DNA of 64,000 nucleotides from assembly GCA_046348585.1 (NCBI GenBank), contig JAXMDZ010000004.1, positions 156,286 through 220,285 on the forward strand. Direction: 5' to 3'. Of this stretch, positions 1-9,091 are shown one piece after another (the first letter of the stretch is position 1; every line of letters begins with the position of its first letter). This DNA comes from JADZAI01 sp046348585. Lineage in GTDB: Bacteria > Pseudomonadota > Alphaproteobacteria > Micropepsales > Micropepsaceae. The position numbers and the translations under genes are program-made. The notes under the pieces are model-generated. The model ran no database searches and was not told the DNA's origin. It saw nothing but the letters and a program-made list of their open reading frames with translations.

Positions 1-10
1 CGTCCGGTCC

Positions 11-460
11 TTACGGATAGACCAGGCTGATCGTCTCGGCGATGCAGGCCGGGCGGTCCTTGCCTTCGATCTCGATGGTGAATTCGTTGGTGATCTGAAG
101 CCCGCCGCCCTTGGGCTCGACCGAGACCAGCTTCTGGCGGCCGCGCACGCGCGAGCCGACCGGCACCATGTTGGTGAAGCGGATCTTGTTGGAGCCGTAG
201 TTGATGCCGCGGCTGACGCCTTCCATCGACATGATCTGCGAGCCGAGGAAGGGGATCAGCGAGAGCGTCAGATAGCCGTGGGCGATGGTTCCGCCCATGA
301 ACTGCTTGGCCTTCTCCACATCGACGTGAATCCACTGATGATCGCCGGTCGCGTCGGCGAACATGTTGACGCGGTCCTGGTCGATGGTCAGCCAGTCGCT
401 GACGCCGATTTCCTGGCCGGCGAGCGCGGCGAGGTCGTTGTAGTGCACGGTTCTGGGCAT
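11..460 (-). CDS. MaoC family (hot-dog) dehydratase
   Basis: Predicted (R)-specific enoyl-CoA hydratase-like protein of 149 aa, a usual length for single-domain MaoC proteins. The hot-dog hydratase signature is visible: Asp40 and His45 in a GDHQWIH stretch (the DxNxxH-type catalytic motif), followed by GGTIAHGYLTLSL at 57-69. The substrate is not evident; the fold acts on acyl-CoA thioesters. The ATG is preceded by a strong AGGAGG that overlaps the stop codon of the upstream ChaC gene, so the two are very probably co-transcribed. The start is well supported and the family call is firm. Confidence 0.88.
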   Translation of the reverse strand: MPRTVHYNDLAALAGQEIGVSDWLTIDQDRVNMFADATGDHQWIHVDVEKAKQFMGGTIAHGYLTLSLIPFLGSQIMSMEGVSRGINYGSNKIRFTNMVPVGSRVRGRQKLVSVEPKGGGLQITNEFTIEIEGKDRPACIAETISLVYP

Positions 461-473
461 CTCAGTGTTCCTC

Positions 474-1220
474 CTAAAGCGGATCGCCGGGTTCCCCGGT
501 CAATGCGGTGACGGCCGAGAATAGCGCCTCGACATAGGGGTCATCTACGCCCATCCGGCGCAATTCGCCGCGGCAGCGATAGAGATAGTCCCGGTTGGAG
601 CCGGTCTGCCCCTCGGCGGTGGCGATCAGCCTCGCCTGCGTGTCGAGATCGAGCGGGCCGGAATAGCGCTGGTGCGCCTTGTTGATGACGAAGGTGACGG
701 CGGCGACCGGGCCGTCCTCCGTCTCGGCCTCGACCCAGACCGGAATATAGGCGCCCGACAGCATCTCGCGCATCCACAGGATCTGCGTCTCGCTCTCCAC
801 ATGGTCGGTGTCGATGCGGTGGACGGTTCCGGTCAGCGCCTCGCCCTCCTCGATGGCGAGCATCAGGCCGGGCTTGTCGGGCATGGCCCGGCCGATGATC
901 AGCTGAAGGCAGAAACTGCGCGTCCAGCCCTTCACATGGGCGGTGCGGCTCTCGGTGACGCGGAGCGCCGGGTTCCACATCAGCGAGCCGTAGCCGAACA
1001 CCCAGAGATCCTCGCCGGGTGTGTGCCGGGCGAGAATGGCGCGGCGGCTCGTCTCGCGCTCCTCTTCGGAGATGAAGGTCCACAGGCCCGATTTGTGCAC
1101 CTGCTCGGTCAGCCAGGCGATGCGCTCGGGCGTGAAGTCCTCGCGCCGCAGCAGGCCCTTGTCGTCGCGGCGGAAGGGCGAAAGGTCGGGTCCGGAACTG
1201 GCCGCAGAGTCGTCGCTCAT
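474..1220 (-). CDS. ChaC-like gamma-glutamylcyclotransferase
   Basis: 248 aa. Members of this family degrade glutathione to 5-oxoproline and Cys-Gly in the cytoplasm. The diagnostic substrate loop VFGYGSLMW lies at about residues 74-82. The acidic stretch AIEEGEALTGTVHRI holds the likely catalytic Glu. The N-terminal ~65 residues are an extension typical of bacterial ChaC proteins. It lies between the fatty acid hydroxylase gene (same strand) and the MaoC gene, whose ribosome binding site overlaps its stop. The link to glutathione is family knowledge; nothing nearby confirms the substrate. Confidence 0.88.
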   Translation of the reverse strand: MSDDSAASSGPDLSPFRRDDKGLLRREDFTPERIAWLTEQVHKSGLWTFISEEERETSRRAILARHTPGEDLWVFGYGSLMWNPALRVTESRTAHVKGWTRSFCLQLIIGRAMPDKPGLMLAIEEGEALTGTVHRIDTDHVESETQILWMREMLSGAYIPVWVEAETEDGPVAAVTFVINKAHQRYSGPLDLDTQARLIATAEGQTGSNRDYLYRCRGELRRMGVDDPYVEALFSAVTALTGEPGDPL

Positions 1221-1274
1221 GCCCTAATGTGCGGTCCGCTCGGGATGGCTGCAAGCGTCAGGTCGTGCGCCGGG

Positions 1275-1823
1275 TCAGATGCCCGCCGTCCGCGCGCGGG
1301 GGCCGCTGGCGGTCTGGAAGACGTGATCCCAGAAGGCGGTCGTCACGCCGAAATTGGTCGCGCCGCCGCGATAGTGATGCGCCATGTGGCGGGCGCGGGC
1401 GGCGGCCAGCAGCCGGCCCGGCCGGGCATGGTGCGACATGTGGTGGATGGTCATGTAGCCGAGATAGCCGGCCAGCAGCCCGCTGGAGAGGCCGGCGCAG
1501 AAGGCGGCCCCGGCGAGCGGGAAGGGCGCATGGCCGATCAGCAGCAGGCCGGCGACGATGAGAAAGGACGGCGCTCCGATCAGCGCCGTGGGGTCGTCGT
1601 GATGGGCCGCGTGTCCCTGCTCGAACCAGGGCAGGCGGTGATAGACCCAGGCATGGACCCCATATTCGATGAGGGTCCACAAGGCGAAGCCGGCGGCCAG
1701 CGCCGCCAGCCACAACCCGGCGGCGGAGGCGGTCGCGCCGGCCAGCGCCGCCGCCGACACCGCCGCGATGGCGGCCGGGGCGGCGACGAAATCGCCGAAA
1801 TAGAGCGTCAGGCCGAGTTTCAT
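1275..1823 (-). CDS. Sterol desaturase / fatty acid hydroxylase superfamily membrane protein
   Basis: Membrane di-iron oxygenase of about 182 aa. His clusters that would bind two irons are visible: HAWVYH, HAAHH, HHMSHH and HMAHHY, interleaved with hydrophobic segments. This is the short form of the superfamily. The frame stays open upstream to a GTG at 1886, but the ATG at 1823 begins directly with the first hydrophobic segment (MKLGLTLYF) and is preferred. The substrate (fatty acid, sterol or carotenoid) cannot be read from the sequence. Same strand as ChaC and MaoC downstream, so possibly one transcript. Confidence 0.8.
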   Translation of the reverse strand: MKLGLTLYFGDFVAAPAAIAAVSAAALAGATASAAGLWLAALAAGFALWTLIEYGVHAWVYHRLPWFEQGHAAHHDDPTALIGAPSFLIVAGLLLIGHAPFPLAGAAFCAGLSSGLLAGYLGYMTIHHMSHHARPGRLLAAARARHMAHHYRGGATNFGVTTAFWDHVFQTASGPRARTAGI

Positions 1824-1914
1824 GGACGCTGCCCCGTTGTGCGACGCAGCATCCTGACCCAGTTCCGCCGCGATTGCCAATTCCACGGCGTCGCAGCCCT
1901 GCCGCAGAGCGGCG

Positions 1915-3081
1915 TCAGAGTTCGACGGTGACCCTGAGGCCCGCGACCAGTGCGTCGGGGATCGAGCGGTCGCCGCCGGGCTGGCTGATCCACTGAAGAT
2001 CGGGCTGGACGGTGATGCCGTCGATCAGCGTATCGGAATAGGTCAGCTCGATCTGGAGCTCGCCCCGCGACATCGGCACGCCGGCGTCGATCTGGTTGTC
2101 CACATAGCCGTCCGAAAGGATGGCGTGGCTGACGCCGAACGAGAGCTGGCTGTCGGGCCGGCTTTCGAAGACACGGGTCATCAGAAAGCCCGCCTGCCAG
2201 CCGCCGGCGAAGGGCGTCGTATCGCCGTCCGAGATGCCGGCGCGGACGAAGGCGCGCACCGCCTGCGGGCCCTCCGGGTCGTTCAGGTCCTCCTCCCAGG
2301 TGACGTAGAGGCCCTGGGCGGTGCGGCCGAGCGGATCGCCGAAGCCGTCCACCTCGCGGATGTCGTCCTGGTCCTTGGAGTAGCGCCAGAGGCCGAGCGA
2401 GAGCTTGCGCGCGCCCTCGATGCCGCCCTCGGCGATCATCAGCACGCCCGCGTCGAACGAGGTGTCGGCGCCGCCCGGATCGCCCGGCACGCGGGCGTCG
2501 GCATTCAGGACCGCGAGACGGACGAAACCGTCCTCGCCGAAAGTGACGTTAAGCCGCGCCGACAGCGCGGTCGAAGGGAAGATCGACGGCCCGTTGAGGC
2601 CGGTCGCCGCCAGTTCCGAGCCGATTCCAAAGCTCGGCCCGATCAGCAGGCCGGCGGCGTCGTTGGCGTAGAACTCGGAGTTGAGGTCGTAGAGGCCGAG
2701 ACGGAGCGTGGCGCTTTCCCCCAGCGCCTGCTCGATCCAGGCCTCGAACAGGCGGAGGCGCTGTTCGCCGACCTCGATATTGTCGATGCCCTGGAGCGTG
2801 CCCGCGAAGTCGTTGGGGGTGCCCCCGGCGTTGTTGAGGACATGCAGGTGCAGCGTGCCGCCGCCCCAGCCCATGAGGGCGTCGAGGTCGGCGTCGATCA
2901 ACACGTCCAGGTTGTCCAGATAGTCGCCCCGCTGCTCCAGTCCGCCGTCGATCACGCCGAAATAGTCCGCAGTATAGGCGAGGCCGAACTGGATAGGCTC
3001 GGGCGTCTCGGGTTCCTGGGCAGTCGCGGCGCCGATCGCCGCCAATGCCACAACCAGACTGAACTTAAGGTTGTTCTTCAT
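1915..3081 (-). CDS. Carbohydrate-selective porin, OprB family
   Basis: 388 aa outer-membrane beta-barrel protein. Starting at the ATG at 3081 (GGGCGGGATA just upstream) gives a clean signal peptide, MKNNLKFSLVVALAAIGAATAQ, cleaved near residue 22; the frame extends further upstream but the extension is not signal-like. The mature part is acidic, Gly-rich and built of alternating short strands. Stretches such as LRLGLYDLNSEFY, LSLGLWRYS and the C-terminal LVAGLRVTVEL fit OprB porins, which pass sugars. The sugar specificity and the regulator are not visible. Confidence 0.8.
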   Translation of the reverse strand: MKNNLKFSLVVALAAIGAATAQEPETPEPIQFGLAYTADYFGVIDGGLEQRGDYLDNLDVLIDADLDALMGWGGGTLHLHVLNNAGGTPNDFAGTLQGIDNIEVGEQRLRLFEAWIEQALGESATLRLGLYDLNSEFYANDAAGLLIGPSFGIGSELAATGLNGPSIFPSTALSARLNVTFGEDGFVRLAVLNADARVPGDPGGADTSFDAGVLMIAEGGIEGARKLSLGLWRYSKDQDDIREVDGFGDPLGRTAQGLYVTWEEDLNDPEGPQAVRAFVRAGISDGDTTPFAGGWQAGFLMTRVFESRPDSQLSFGVSHAILSDGYVDNQIDAGVPMSRGELQIELTYSDTLIDGITVQPDLQWISQPGGDRSIPDALVAGLRVTVEL

Positions 3082-3231
3082 TATCCCGCCCCCCTTTGCG
3101 AAATAGTCGCAGGTCTTCGGCGCAGACTCGGATGTTCTGGTTAACAAAACCTATAGTTGTGACGCAGAGTCATTTACGCGTTTTTAACCCTGCCGATTGA
3201 CGTTAGGGCTGATTCAACCAGGGGGTGCAGT

Positions 3232-5250
3232 ATGTTCGGTTCGCTCAGCAGAGCCGCGATCTTCGGCAGCGCTTGCGTTCTGGCGATCGTAGCCGCGTGC
3301 GGCGGTATCGGTATCTGGTCGGCCAACAGTCTGACCGCCGCGCTGGCCGAGTCCCAGCGCAGCGCGAGCCTGCTGCAGAACCATTTGTCGGCCGACATGA
3401 TGCATGACGCGATCCGCGGCGACGTGCTGGCGTCGCTGCTGTCCAGCGATCCGCGCTACGGCATGTCGGTCGAGGCGGCCAAGACCGACCTCGCAGAGCA
3501 CGTGGAGAATTTCAACGCCAGCATCGCGCGGGAAGGCGAACTGGCGACGACGGACGACGAGCGCACGACGCTCGGCGCGCTGAAGGCCCCGCTCGACTCC
3601 TATGCCTCGTCGGCCGCTTCCATCATCGACCTGGCGGGACGCGATCCCTCCGCGGCCGTCGCCGCCCTGCCGGGCTTCTTCGAACAGTTCGGCATGCTGG
3701 AAGAGGCGATGGAGCACGCCACCGGGGTGATCGACGCCGATTCCGCCGCCGCCGCCCAGCGGGCCGATGAGGCGGCGCGCATGGCGACCATCCTGCTGTG
3801 GGGGTCGGTCGTCGTCGGCGTTCTGGCCGCGATCGCCATCGCCTTCGCCGCCCGCCGGTTCATCGTCGATCCGCTGCTGGCGCTTTCCGCCACGATGCGC
3901 GCGCTGGCCGGCGGCGACAATTCGGTCTCGATCCCCGGCGAAGGCCGCGGCGACGAGATCGGCGACATGGCGCATGCCGTCGTCGGCTTCCGCGACGCGG
4001 CGATCGAGAAGCTGCGGCTGGAGGCCAACGCCGAACAGCAGCGCCTCGCCGCCGCCGCCGAAAAGGCCCGCTCGGAGCAGGAGCGCATGTCGCTTCTGGA
4101 AGGCGAGCGCGCCGCCGAAGCGCAGCGGCGCAAGGAGCTGGAGGCCGAACTGCTCCAGCGCGAGGCCCAGCGCCGCGAGGAGGACGCCCGCCAGCGCGAG
4201 GAGATGGAGGCCGAACGGGCGCGCAACGAAGCCGCCAAGCGCGCCGCCGACGAGAAGCAGCGCGCCGAGGTCGAGGCGGTGCTGCGCGCCGCCGCCGACA
4301 CCCAGGCCCGCGTCGTCGAGGCGCTGGCCAAGGGTCTCGACCGCCTGGCGGCCGGCGACCTGACGGTCGCGCTGACCGACGCCCTGCCGGTCGAATACGA
4401 GAAGCTGAAGCAGGACTTCAATTCCGCCGCCGCCCGTCTGCACGACGCGGTTTCGGGCGTCGCCGCCTCGACGGGCAGCATCGACACCGATTCCAACGAG
4501 ATCGCCGCCTCGGTCGACAATCTCTCGCGCCGCACCGAGAACCAGGCCGCCAGCCTGGAGCAGACCGCCGCGGCGCTGGAGCAGATCACCGCGACCGTCA
4601 CCAAGACCGCCGGAAGCACCAGGGAGGCCGCGAACGTCGTCAACGTCGCGCGCACCGAGGCGAGCGGCAGCGGCGAAATCGTCCGCCGGGCGATCGCCGC
4701 GATGGAGGAGATCAAGCAATCGTCCTCGCAGATCGCCCAGATCATCGGCGTCATCGACGAGATCGCCTTCCAGACGAACCTGCTGGCGCTGAACGCGGGC
4801 GTCGAGGCGGCGCGCGCGGGCGACGCCGGCCGCGGCTTCGCGGTGGTCGCCGGCGAAGTGCGGGCGCTCGCCCAGCGCTCGGCCGAAGCCGCCAAGGAGA
4901 TCAAGGCGCTGATCAACACCTCGACCGAGCATGTCGGCACCGGCGCCGATCTCGTCGGCAAGACCGGCGAGTCGCTGCTGCGCATCGCCGAGCGTGTCGC
5001 CGAAATCGAGCAGGTGGTGAGCGAGATCACCGCCTCGGCCCAGGAACAGTCCGCCGCCCTCGGCGAGGTCAACGTCGCCATCAACCAGATGGATCAGGTG
5101 ACCCAGCAGAACGCCGCGATGGTGGAAGAAACCGCGGCCGCCAGCCACTCGCTGATGGAGAAGGCGCGCGAATTGTCGGCGCTCGTCGAGCGCTTCCAGT
5201 TGCGCGGCAAGGGTCAGTCGCAGGCGTCGGCGGTCAGGCGCGCCGCCTGA
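3232..5250 (+). CDS. Methyl-accepting chemotaxis protein
   Basis: 672 aa transmembrane chemoreceptor. TM1 is at about 8-30 and TM2 at 184-207, flanking a periplasmic helical sensor of about 150 residues. A HAMP domain follows (about 208-260), then an unusually long Glu/Arg/Ala-rich coiled coil (about 265-360), a second HAMP-like segment near 365-420 and the signalling domain. The conserved hairpin tip, EIAFQTNLLALNAGVEAARAG, starts near residue 510, followed by RGFAVVAGEVRALAQRSAEA. AGGGGG lies 7 nt before the ATG. No CheR/CheB-binding pentapeptide is seen at the C-terminus. The ligand is unknown, and no che genes lie in the window. Confidence 0.93.
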   Translation: MFGSLSRAAIFGSACVLAIVAACGGIGIWSANSLTAALAESQRSASLLQNHLSADMMHDAIRGDVLASLLSSDPRYGMSVEAAKTDLAEHVENFNASIAREGELATTDDERTTLGALKAPLDSYASSAASIIDLAGRDPSAAVAALPGFFEQFGMLEEAMEHATGVIDADSAAAAQRADEAARMATILLWGSVVVGVLAAIAIAFAARRFIVDPLLALSATMRALAGGDNSVSIPGEGRGDEIGDMAHAVVGFRDAAIEKLRLEANAEQQRLAAAAEKARSEQERMSLLEGERAAEAQRRKELEAELLQREAQRREEDARQREEMEAERARNEAAKRAADEKQRAEVEAVLRAAADTQARVVEALAKGLDRLAAGDLTVALTDALPVEYEKLKQDFNSAAARLHDAVSGVAASTGSIDTDSNEIAASVDNLSRRTENQAASLEQTAAALEQITATVTKTAGSTREAANVVNVARTEASGSGEIVRRAIAAMEEIKQSSSQIAQIIGVIDEIAFQTNLLALNAGVEAARAGDAGRGFAVVAGEVRALAQRSAEAAKEIKALINTSTEHVGTGADLVGKTGESLLRIAERVAEIEQVVSEITASAQEQSAALGEVNVAINQMDQVTQQNAAMVEETAAASHSLMEKARELSALVERFQLRGKGQSQASAVRRAA

Positions 5251-5269
5251 CCGCGAGGCGCCGTCCGGA

Positions 5270-6811
5270 TCAGACGATCCGGCTGTCGCGCTTGCCCCAG
5301 TACTGGTCGCGGATCAGCCGCTTGTAGAGCTTCCCCGTCGGATGGCGGGGAAGTTCCTTCATGAAGTCGATCGAGCGCGGGCACTTGATGTGCGACAGGT
5401 GCGCGCGGGCATAGGCCATCAGTTCGGCCGCCGTCTCGTCGTTGGCGTCGGCCCAGTCGGCGGGCTGCACGACGGCCTTCACCTCCTCGCCGAAATCCTC
5501 GTTGGGAACGCCGACCACCGCCACGTCGGCCACTTTCGGGTGGCCGATGAGGACGTTCTCGGTCTCCTGCGGGTAAATATTCACGCCGCCCGAGATGATC
5601 ATGAACGCCTTGCGGTCGGTGAGATAGAGGAAGCCGTCCTTGTCGAGCTTGCCGACGTCGCCGAGCGTCGACCAGCCCTTGGCGTTGCGGCTCTCGGCCG
5701 TCTTTTCCGGCGCGTTGTGATACTGGAACTCCGGCCCGCCCTCGAAATAGATGACGCCTTCCTCGCCGGCCGGCACGTCCTCGCCGTCCTCGCCGACGAT
5801 GTGCGGGACGCCCAGCACGGCGCGCCCGACCGTGCCCGGATGGGCCAGCCAGTCGGCGCTGTCGCAGTAGACGAAGCCGTTGCCTTCGGTGCCGGCGTAG
5901 TATTCGTGGATGATCGGCCCCCACCAGTCGATCATCTTGTGCTTGACGTCGATCGGGCAGGGCGCGGCCGCGTGGATGGCGACCTGGAGCGAGGAAAGAT
6001 CGTGCCTGGCGCGCGCCTCCTCCGGCATTTTCAGCATACGGACGAACATGGTCGGCACGAGCTGGGTGTGGGTCACCTTGTAGCGTTCGACCAGCGCCAG
6101 GTATTGCTCGGGATCGAAATGCTCCATGACGACGACCGTGCCGCCGAAGCGCCCGACCGACATGCAATAGCGCAGCGGCGCGGCATGATAGAGCGGCGCG
6201 GGGGACAGATAGACCATGTCCTTGTTGAAGCCGAAGAGGTGTTGCGTGACAGCGATGAGCGATCCCGGATCGGAGATCGCGAGCCCGGTGAGCTGGGTCT
6301 TCACGCCCTTGGGCCGGCCGGTCGTGCCGGAGGAGTAGAGCAGGTCCGTGCCCGAGGTCTCGTCGGCGATCGGGGTCTTCGGCTGGGCGTCGAGCGCGCT
6401 TTCCAGCCGGGCGTAGCCGGGGATGTCGCCGCCCGCGGCATAGAGCTTCACGCCGGGGATCAGGGGCGCGACATCGGCCGCCGCGGCGGTGAGATAGGCC
6501 GAGGTGACGAACGCCTTGGCGCCCGAATCCTTGACGATGTACTCGACCTCGCCCGCCGTCAGGCGCGAGGAGACGCAGGCATAATAGAGGCCCGAACGCT
6601 GCGCCGCCCAGCACAGCGGCAGATAATGGACGTTGTTCTCCATGAAGATCGCGACCACGTCGCCGGTCTTCAGGCCCAGCGCGCGGAAGAGCTGCGCCCC
6701 CTGGTTGGAGCGCGCATCCAGCTCGGCATAGGTCATGCTCTCGCCGGAAGCCGCCATCACGAAGGCGGTCTTGCCGGGCGTCGACTGGGCGTGAATGGAG
6801 GGATGGTACAT
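5270..6811 (-). CDS. Acyl-CoA synthetase (AMP-forming, FadD-like)
   Basis: 513 aa adenylate-forming enzyme that activates a carboxylic acid to its acyl-CoA. The ATP-binding loop LLYSSGTTGRPKGVKT, the EYYAGTEGNG core motif, the hinge motif LGDVGKLDKDGFLYLTDR and the C-terminal catalytic Lys region (HPTGKLYKR) are all present. The ATG at 6811 (MYHPSIHAQ) is preferred over an upstream start because the extra 39 residues are low-complexity and unconserved in style. It diverges from the enoyl-CoA hydratase gene across 134 nt, so the two may share a regulator. Chain length is undetermined. Confidence 0.9.
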   Translation of the reverse strand: MYHPSIHAQSTPGKTAFVMAASGESMTYAELDARSNQGAQLFRALGLKTGDVVAIFMENNVHYLPLCWAAQRSGLYYACVSSRLTAGEVEYIVKDSGAKAFVTSAYLTAAAADVAPLIPGVKLYAAGGDIPGYARLESALDAQPKTPIADETSGTDLLYSSGTTGRPKGVKTQLTGLAISDPGSLIAVTQHLFGFNKDMVYLSPAPLYHAAPLRYCMSVGRFGGTVVVMEHFDPEQYLALVERYKVTHTQLVPTMFVRMLKMPEEARARHDLSSLQVAIHAAAPCPIDVKHKMIDWWGPIIHEYYAGTEGNGFVYCDSADWLAHPGTVGRAVLGVPHIVGEDGEDVPAGEEGVIYFEGGPEFQYHNAPEKTAESRNAKGWSTLGDVGKLDKDGFLYLTDRKAFMIISGGVNIYPQETENVLIGHPKVADVAVVGVPNEDFGEEVKAVVQPADWADANDETAAELMAYARAHLSHIKCPRSIDFMKELPRHPTGKLYKRLIRDQYWGKRDSRIV

Positions 6812-6862
6812 GGCGTTTCCCCGGGGAGCGTTTTTCTGATGAGGCGATGGAATAGGACAGCC

Positions 6863-6876
6863 TGACGCAGGCGTCA
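6863..6876. promoter_or_regulatory. Inverted repeat in divergent ligase/hydratase promoter region
   Basis: TGACGC-AG-GCGTCA, six-base perfect arms with a 2-nt spacer, lies in the 134-nt gap between the divergent acyl-CoA ligase and enoyl-CoA hydratase genes. Its position suits a shared operator for a fatty-acid-type regulator. The binding protein is unknown and the site is short. Confidence 0.35.
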
Positions 6877-6945
6877 AAATCGAAAGGCTCGCCATTTTCC
6901 GCCGCCGGGCGCTAATCTCGCGGCGCAAAACATCGGAGGAACCCC

Positions 6946-7848
6946 ATGGCCTATACGGAAATCACCTACGAGATCGCCGAGAAGATCGCGACGATCACTC
7001 TCCACCGCCCCGACAAGATGAACGCCTTCACCGGCACGATGGCGGCCGAACTGATCGACGCCTTCGACCGCGCCAACAAGGACGACGGGGTGGGCGCGAT
7101 CATCGTGACCGGCGCGGGCAAGGCGTTCTGCGCCGGGGCCGATCTCAGCCAGGGCGCCAAGACCTTCGACTACGACGCCCGCTCCGACCGCAAGGAGAAG
7201 GCGGGGGCGGTCGGCGCCGACGGCAAGATCGACTGGTCGAACCCGGCGGTGCGCGACGGCGGCGGCATGGTGACGCTGAAGATCTATGAGAGCCTGAAGC
7301 CGGTCATCGGCGCGATCAACGGCGCGGCGGTCGGCATCGGCGTGACGATGCAATTGCCGATGGACATCCGCATCGCCTCGGAGAACGCCCGCTTCGGCTT
7401 CGTCTTCGCGCGCCGCGGCATCGTGCCGGAAGCCTGCTCGTCCTATTTCCTGCCGCGCATCGTCGGCATCTCGACGGCGACCGAATGGTGCTTCACGGGG
7501 CGCGTGTTCGGGGCGCAGGAGGCGAAGGATCGCGGCCTCGTCACCCATCTGGTGAAGCCGGAGGAGCTGATCGCCACCGCCCGGGCGCTCGCCAAGGAGA
7601 TCGTCGACAACACCGCGCCCGTCTCGGTCGCGCTGACCCGCCAGATGCTGTGGCGGATGCTGGGCGCCGATCACCCGATGGAGGCGCACAAGATCGACAG
7701 CCGCGGCGTCTTCGCGCGCGGCCGCCAGGAGGACGCCAAGGAAGGCGTCATGTCGTTCCTGGAGAAGCGCCAGCCGGTCTATCCCAACAAGGTCTCGACC
7801 GACATGCCCGACTATTTCCCCTGGTGGGACGAGCGGACCTACAGCTAG
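6946..7848 (+). CDS. Enoyl-CoA hydratase/isomerase (crotonase family)
   Basis: 300 aa crotonase-fold enzyme, predicted to hydrate enoyl-CoA in beta-oxidation or a related acyl-CoA pathway. The CoA/oxyanion signatures are GAGKAFCAGADL near 64-75 and VIGAINGAAVGIGVTMQLPMD near 121. EACSSYFLPRIVG follows, at the usual position of the second catalytic region. GGAGGA lies 8 nt before the ATG. It is divergent from the acyl-CoA ligase and 20 nt upstream of the frameshifted FAD monooxygenase on the same strand. The length is normal with a C-terminal extension. The precise substrate is unknown. Confidence 0.92.
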   Translation: MAYTEITYEIAEKIATITLHRPDKMNAFTGTMAAELIDAFDRANKDDGVGAIIVTGAGKAFCAGADLSQGAKTFDYDARSDRKEKAGAVGADGKIDWSNPAVRDGGGMVTLKIYESLKPVIGAINGAAVGIGVTMQLPMDIRIASENARFGFVFARRGIVPEACSSYFLPRIVGISTATEWCFTGRVFGAQEAKDRGLVTHLVKPEELIATARALAKEIVDNTAPVSVALTRQMLWRMLGADHPMEAHKIDSRGVFARGRQEDAKEGVMSFLEKRQPVYPNKVSTDMPDYFPWWDERTYS

Positions 7849-7868
7849 CGGCGCATCGGGGCGGACCT

Positions 7869-9058
7869 TTGGCGGAACCGGTACTGGTAGCGGGCGGGGG
7901 GATCGGCGGCGCGGCGGCGGCGCTGGCCCTCGCGCGCGCCGGTTTCGACGTGCGTCTGTTCGAGGCCCGGCCCGATCCGGCCGAGGCCGGCGCAGGGTTG
8001 CAGATCGGCGCGAACGGCATGAAGGCGCTGCGCCATCTGGGCCTTGAGGCGGCGGTTCTGGAGGCCGCGACGCGGCCCGAGCGGCTGGAGCTGAGGCTGC
8101 CGGGGTCCGGCCGGGTGGTCGGGCGCGTCGCTTTCGGCGCGGCTCATGCGGCGCGTTACGGCGCGCCCTATGTGCATCTGCACCGGGCGGATTTGCACCG
8201 CGCGATTTTCGAGGCGGCGAAGTCCCATCCGCGCATCGCCGTCGAACTCGGCCGCCGCGTGGTGAGGGCGGCGCAGACGCCGGACGAGACGAGCGTCGAA
8301 CTGGAAGGCGGCGGCGCGGCCGCGGGCGCCGCCCTGATCGGCGCAGACGGCGTGCGCTCGGCCCTGAGGGTGGGGGTGGCGGGCGAGGATGCGCCGGTCT
8401 TCACCGGCATGACCGCCTGGCGCGCCGTCGTGCCCGCGAGCGAGGCCGACCTCGCGCGGCCGCCGGTCGCCACCGTCTGGATGGGACGGGGCAGGCATCT
8501 CGTCACCTATCCGCTGACGGCGCGGCGCGAGATCAACCTGATCGGCGTCGTCGAGGAGAAGCCCGAAATCGAGGAATCCTGGAGCGCGCCCGGCACGTCC
8601 GCCGACATGGCGGCCGATTTCGGCGGCTGGCACGCCGAGACCGATGCGCTGCTGGCGCGCGTGACGACGCCCTGGCGCTGGCCGCTCTACGAGCGCCACC
8701 CGTTGAGCGTCTGGAGCGCCGGGCGGATCGCCCTGCTGGGCGATGCCTGCCACGCCATGCCGCCGTTCCTCGCACAGGGCGCCTGCATGGCGCTGGAGGA
8801 CGCGGTGGTGCTCGCCCGCCGGATGGAGGCGCGGCGCGACGACGCCGCGCGGGCCTTGCGCGACTATGGCGAGGCGCGCCGCGAGCGCACCGCCAGGGTG
8901 CAGCGGCCTCGTGGGCGAACGCCTGGCGGTTCCATGTGCGTCATCCGGCGCTGCGCACCCTCGTCTATGGCGGACTGGCCGTCCTCGGCGCGATCGCGCC
9001 TTCCGGTCCCGGCCGGATGTATGACTGGCTTTACCGCTACGATCCGGTGGCGGCCTGA
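7869..9058 (+). pseudogene. FAD-dependent monooxygenase (salicylate-hydroxylase-like), frameshifted near 8905
   Basis: Flavoprotein aromatic hydroxylase type. Starting from a TTG at 7869, the Rossmann motif VAGGGIGGAAAALALARAG, the GADGVRSAL motif and the second FAD motif IALLGDACHAMPPFLAQGA are all in one frame. After RRERTARVQ (about 8903) that frame turns into Arg/Pro-rich nonsense ending at 9095. The alternative frame entered at 8906 reads SWANAWRFHVRHPALRT and on to MYDWLYRYDPVAA, stopping at 9058, exactly the C-terminal sequence expected. One base therefore appears missing around 8904-8906. It could be a real pseudogene or a sequencing error; the rest of the gene is intact. Confidence 0.8.
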
Positions 9059-9091
9059 CCCTCTTGTCCCTGCAATCCGGTTCCCGCGCCG

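Noticed and set aside
3214..5148. A 644-residue minus-strand frame over the chemoreceptor
   Set aside because: Composition is Gly/Arg/Asp-rich with no motif, and the chemoreceptor on the plus strand explains the region.
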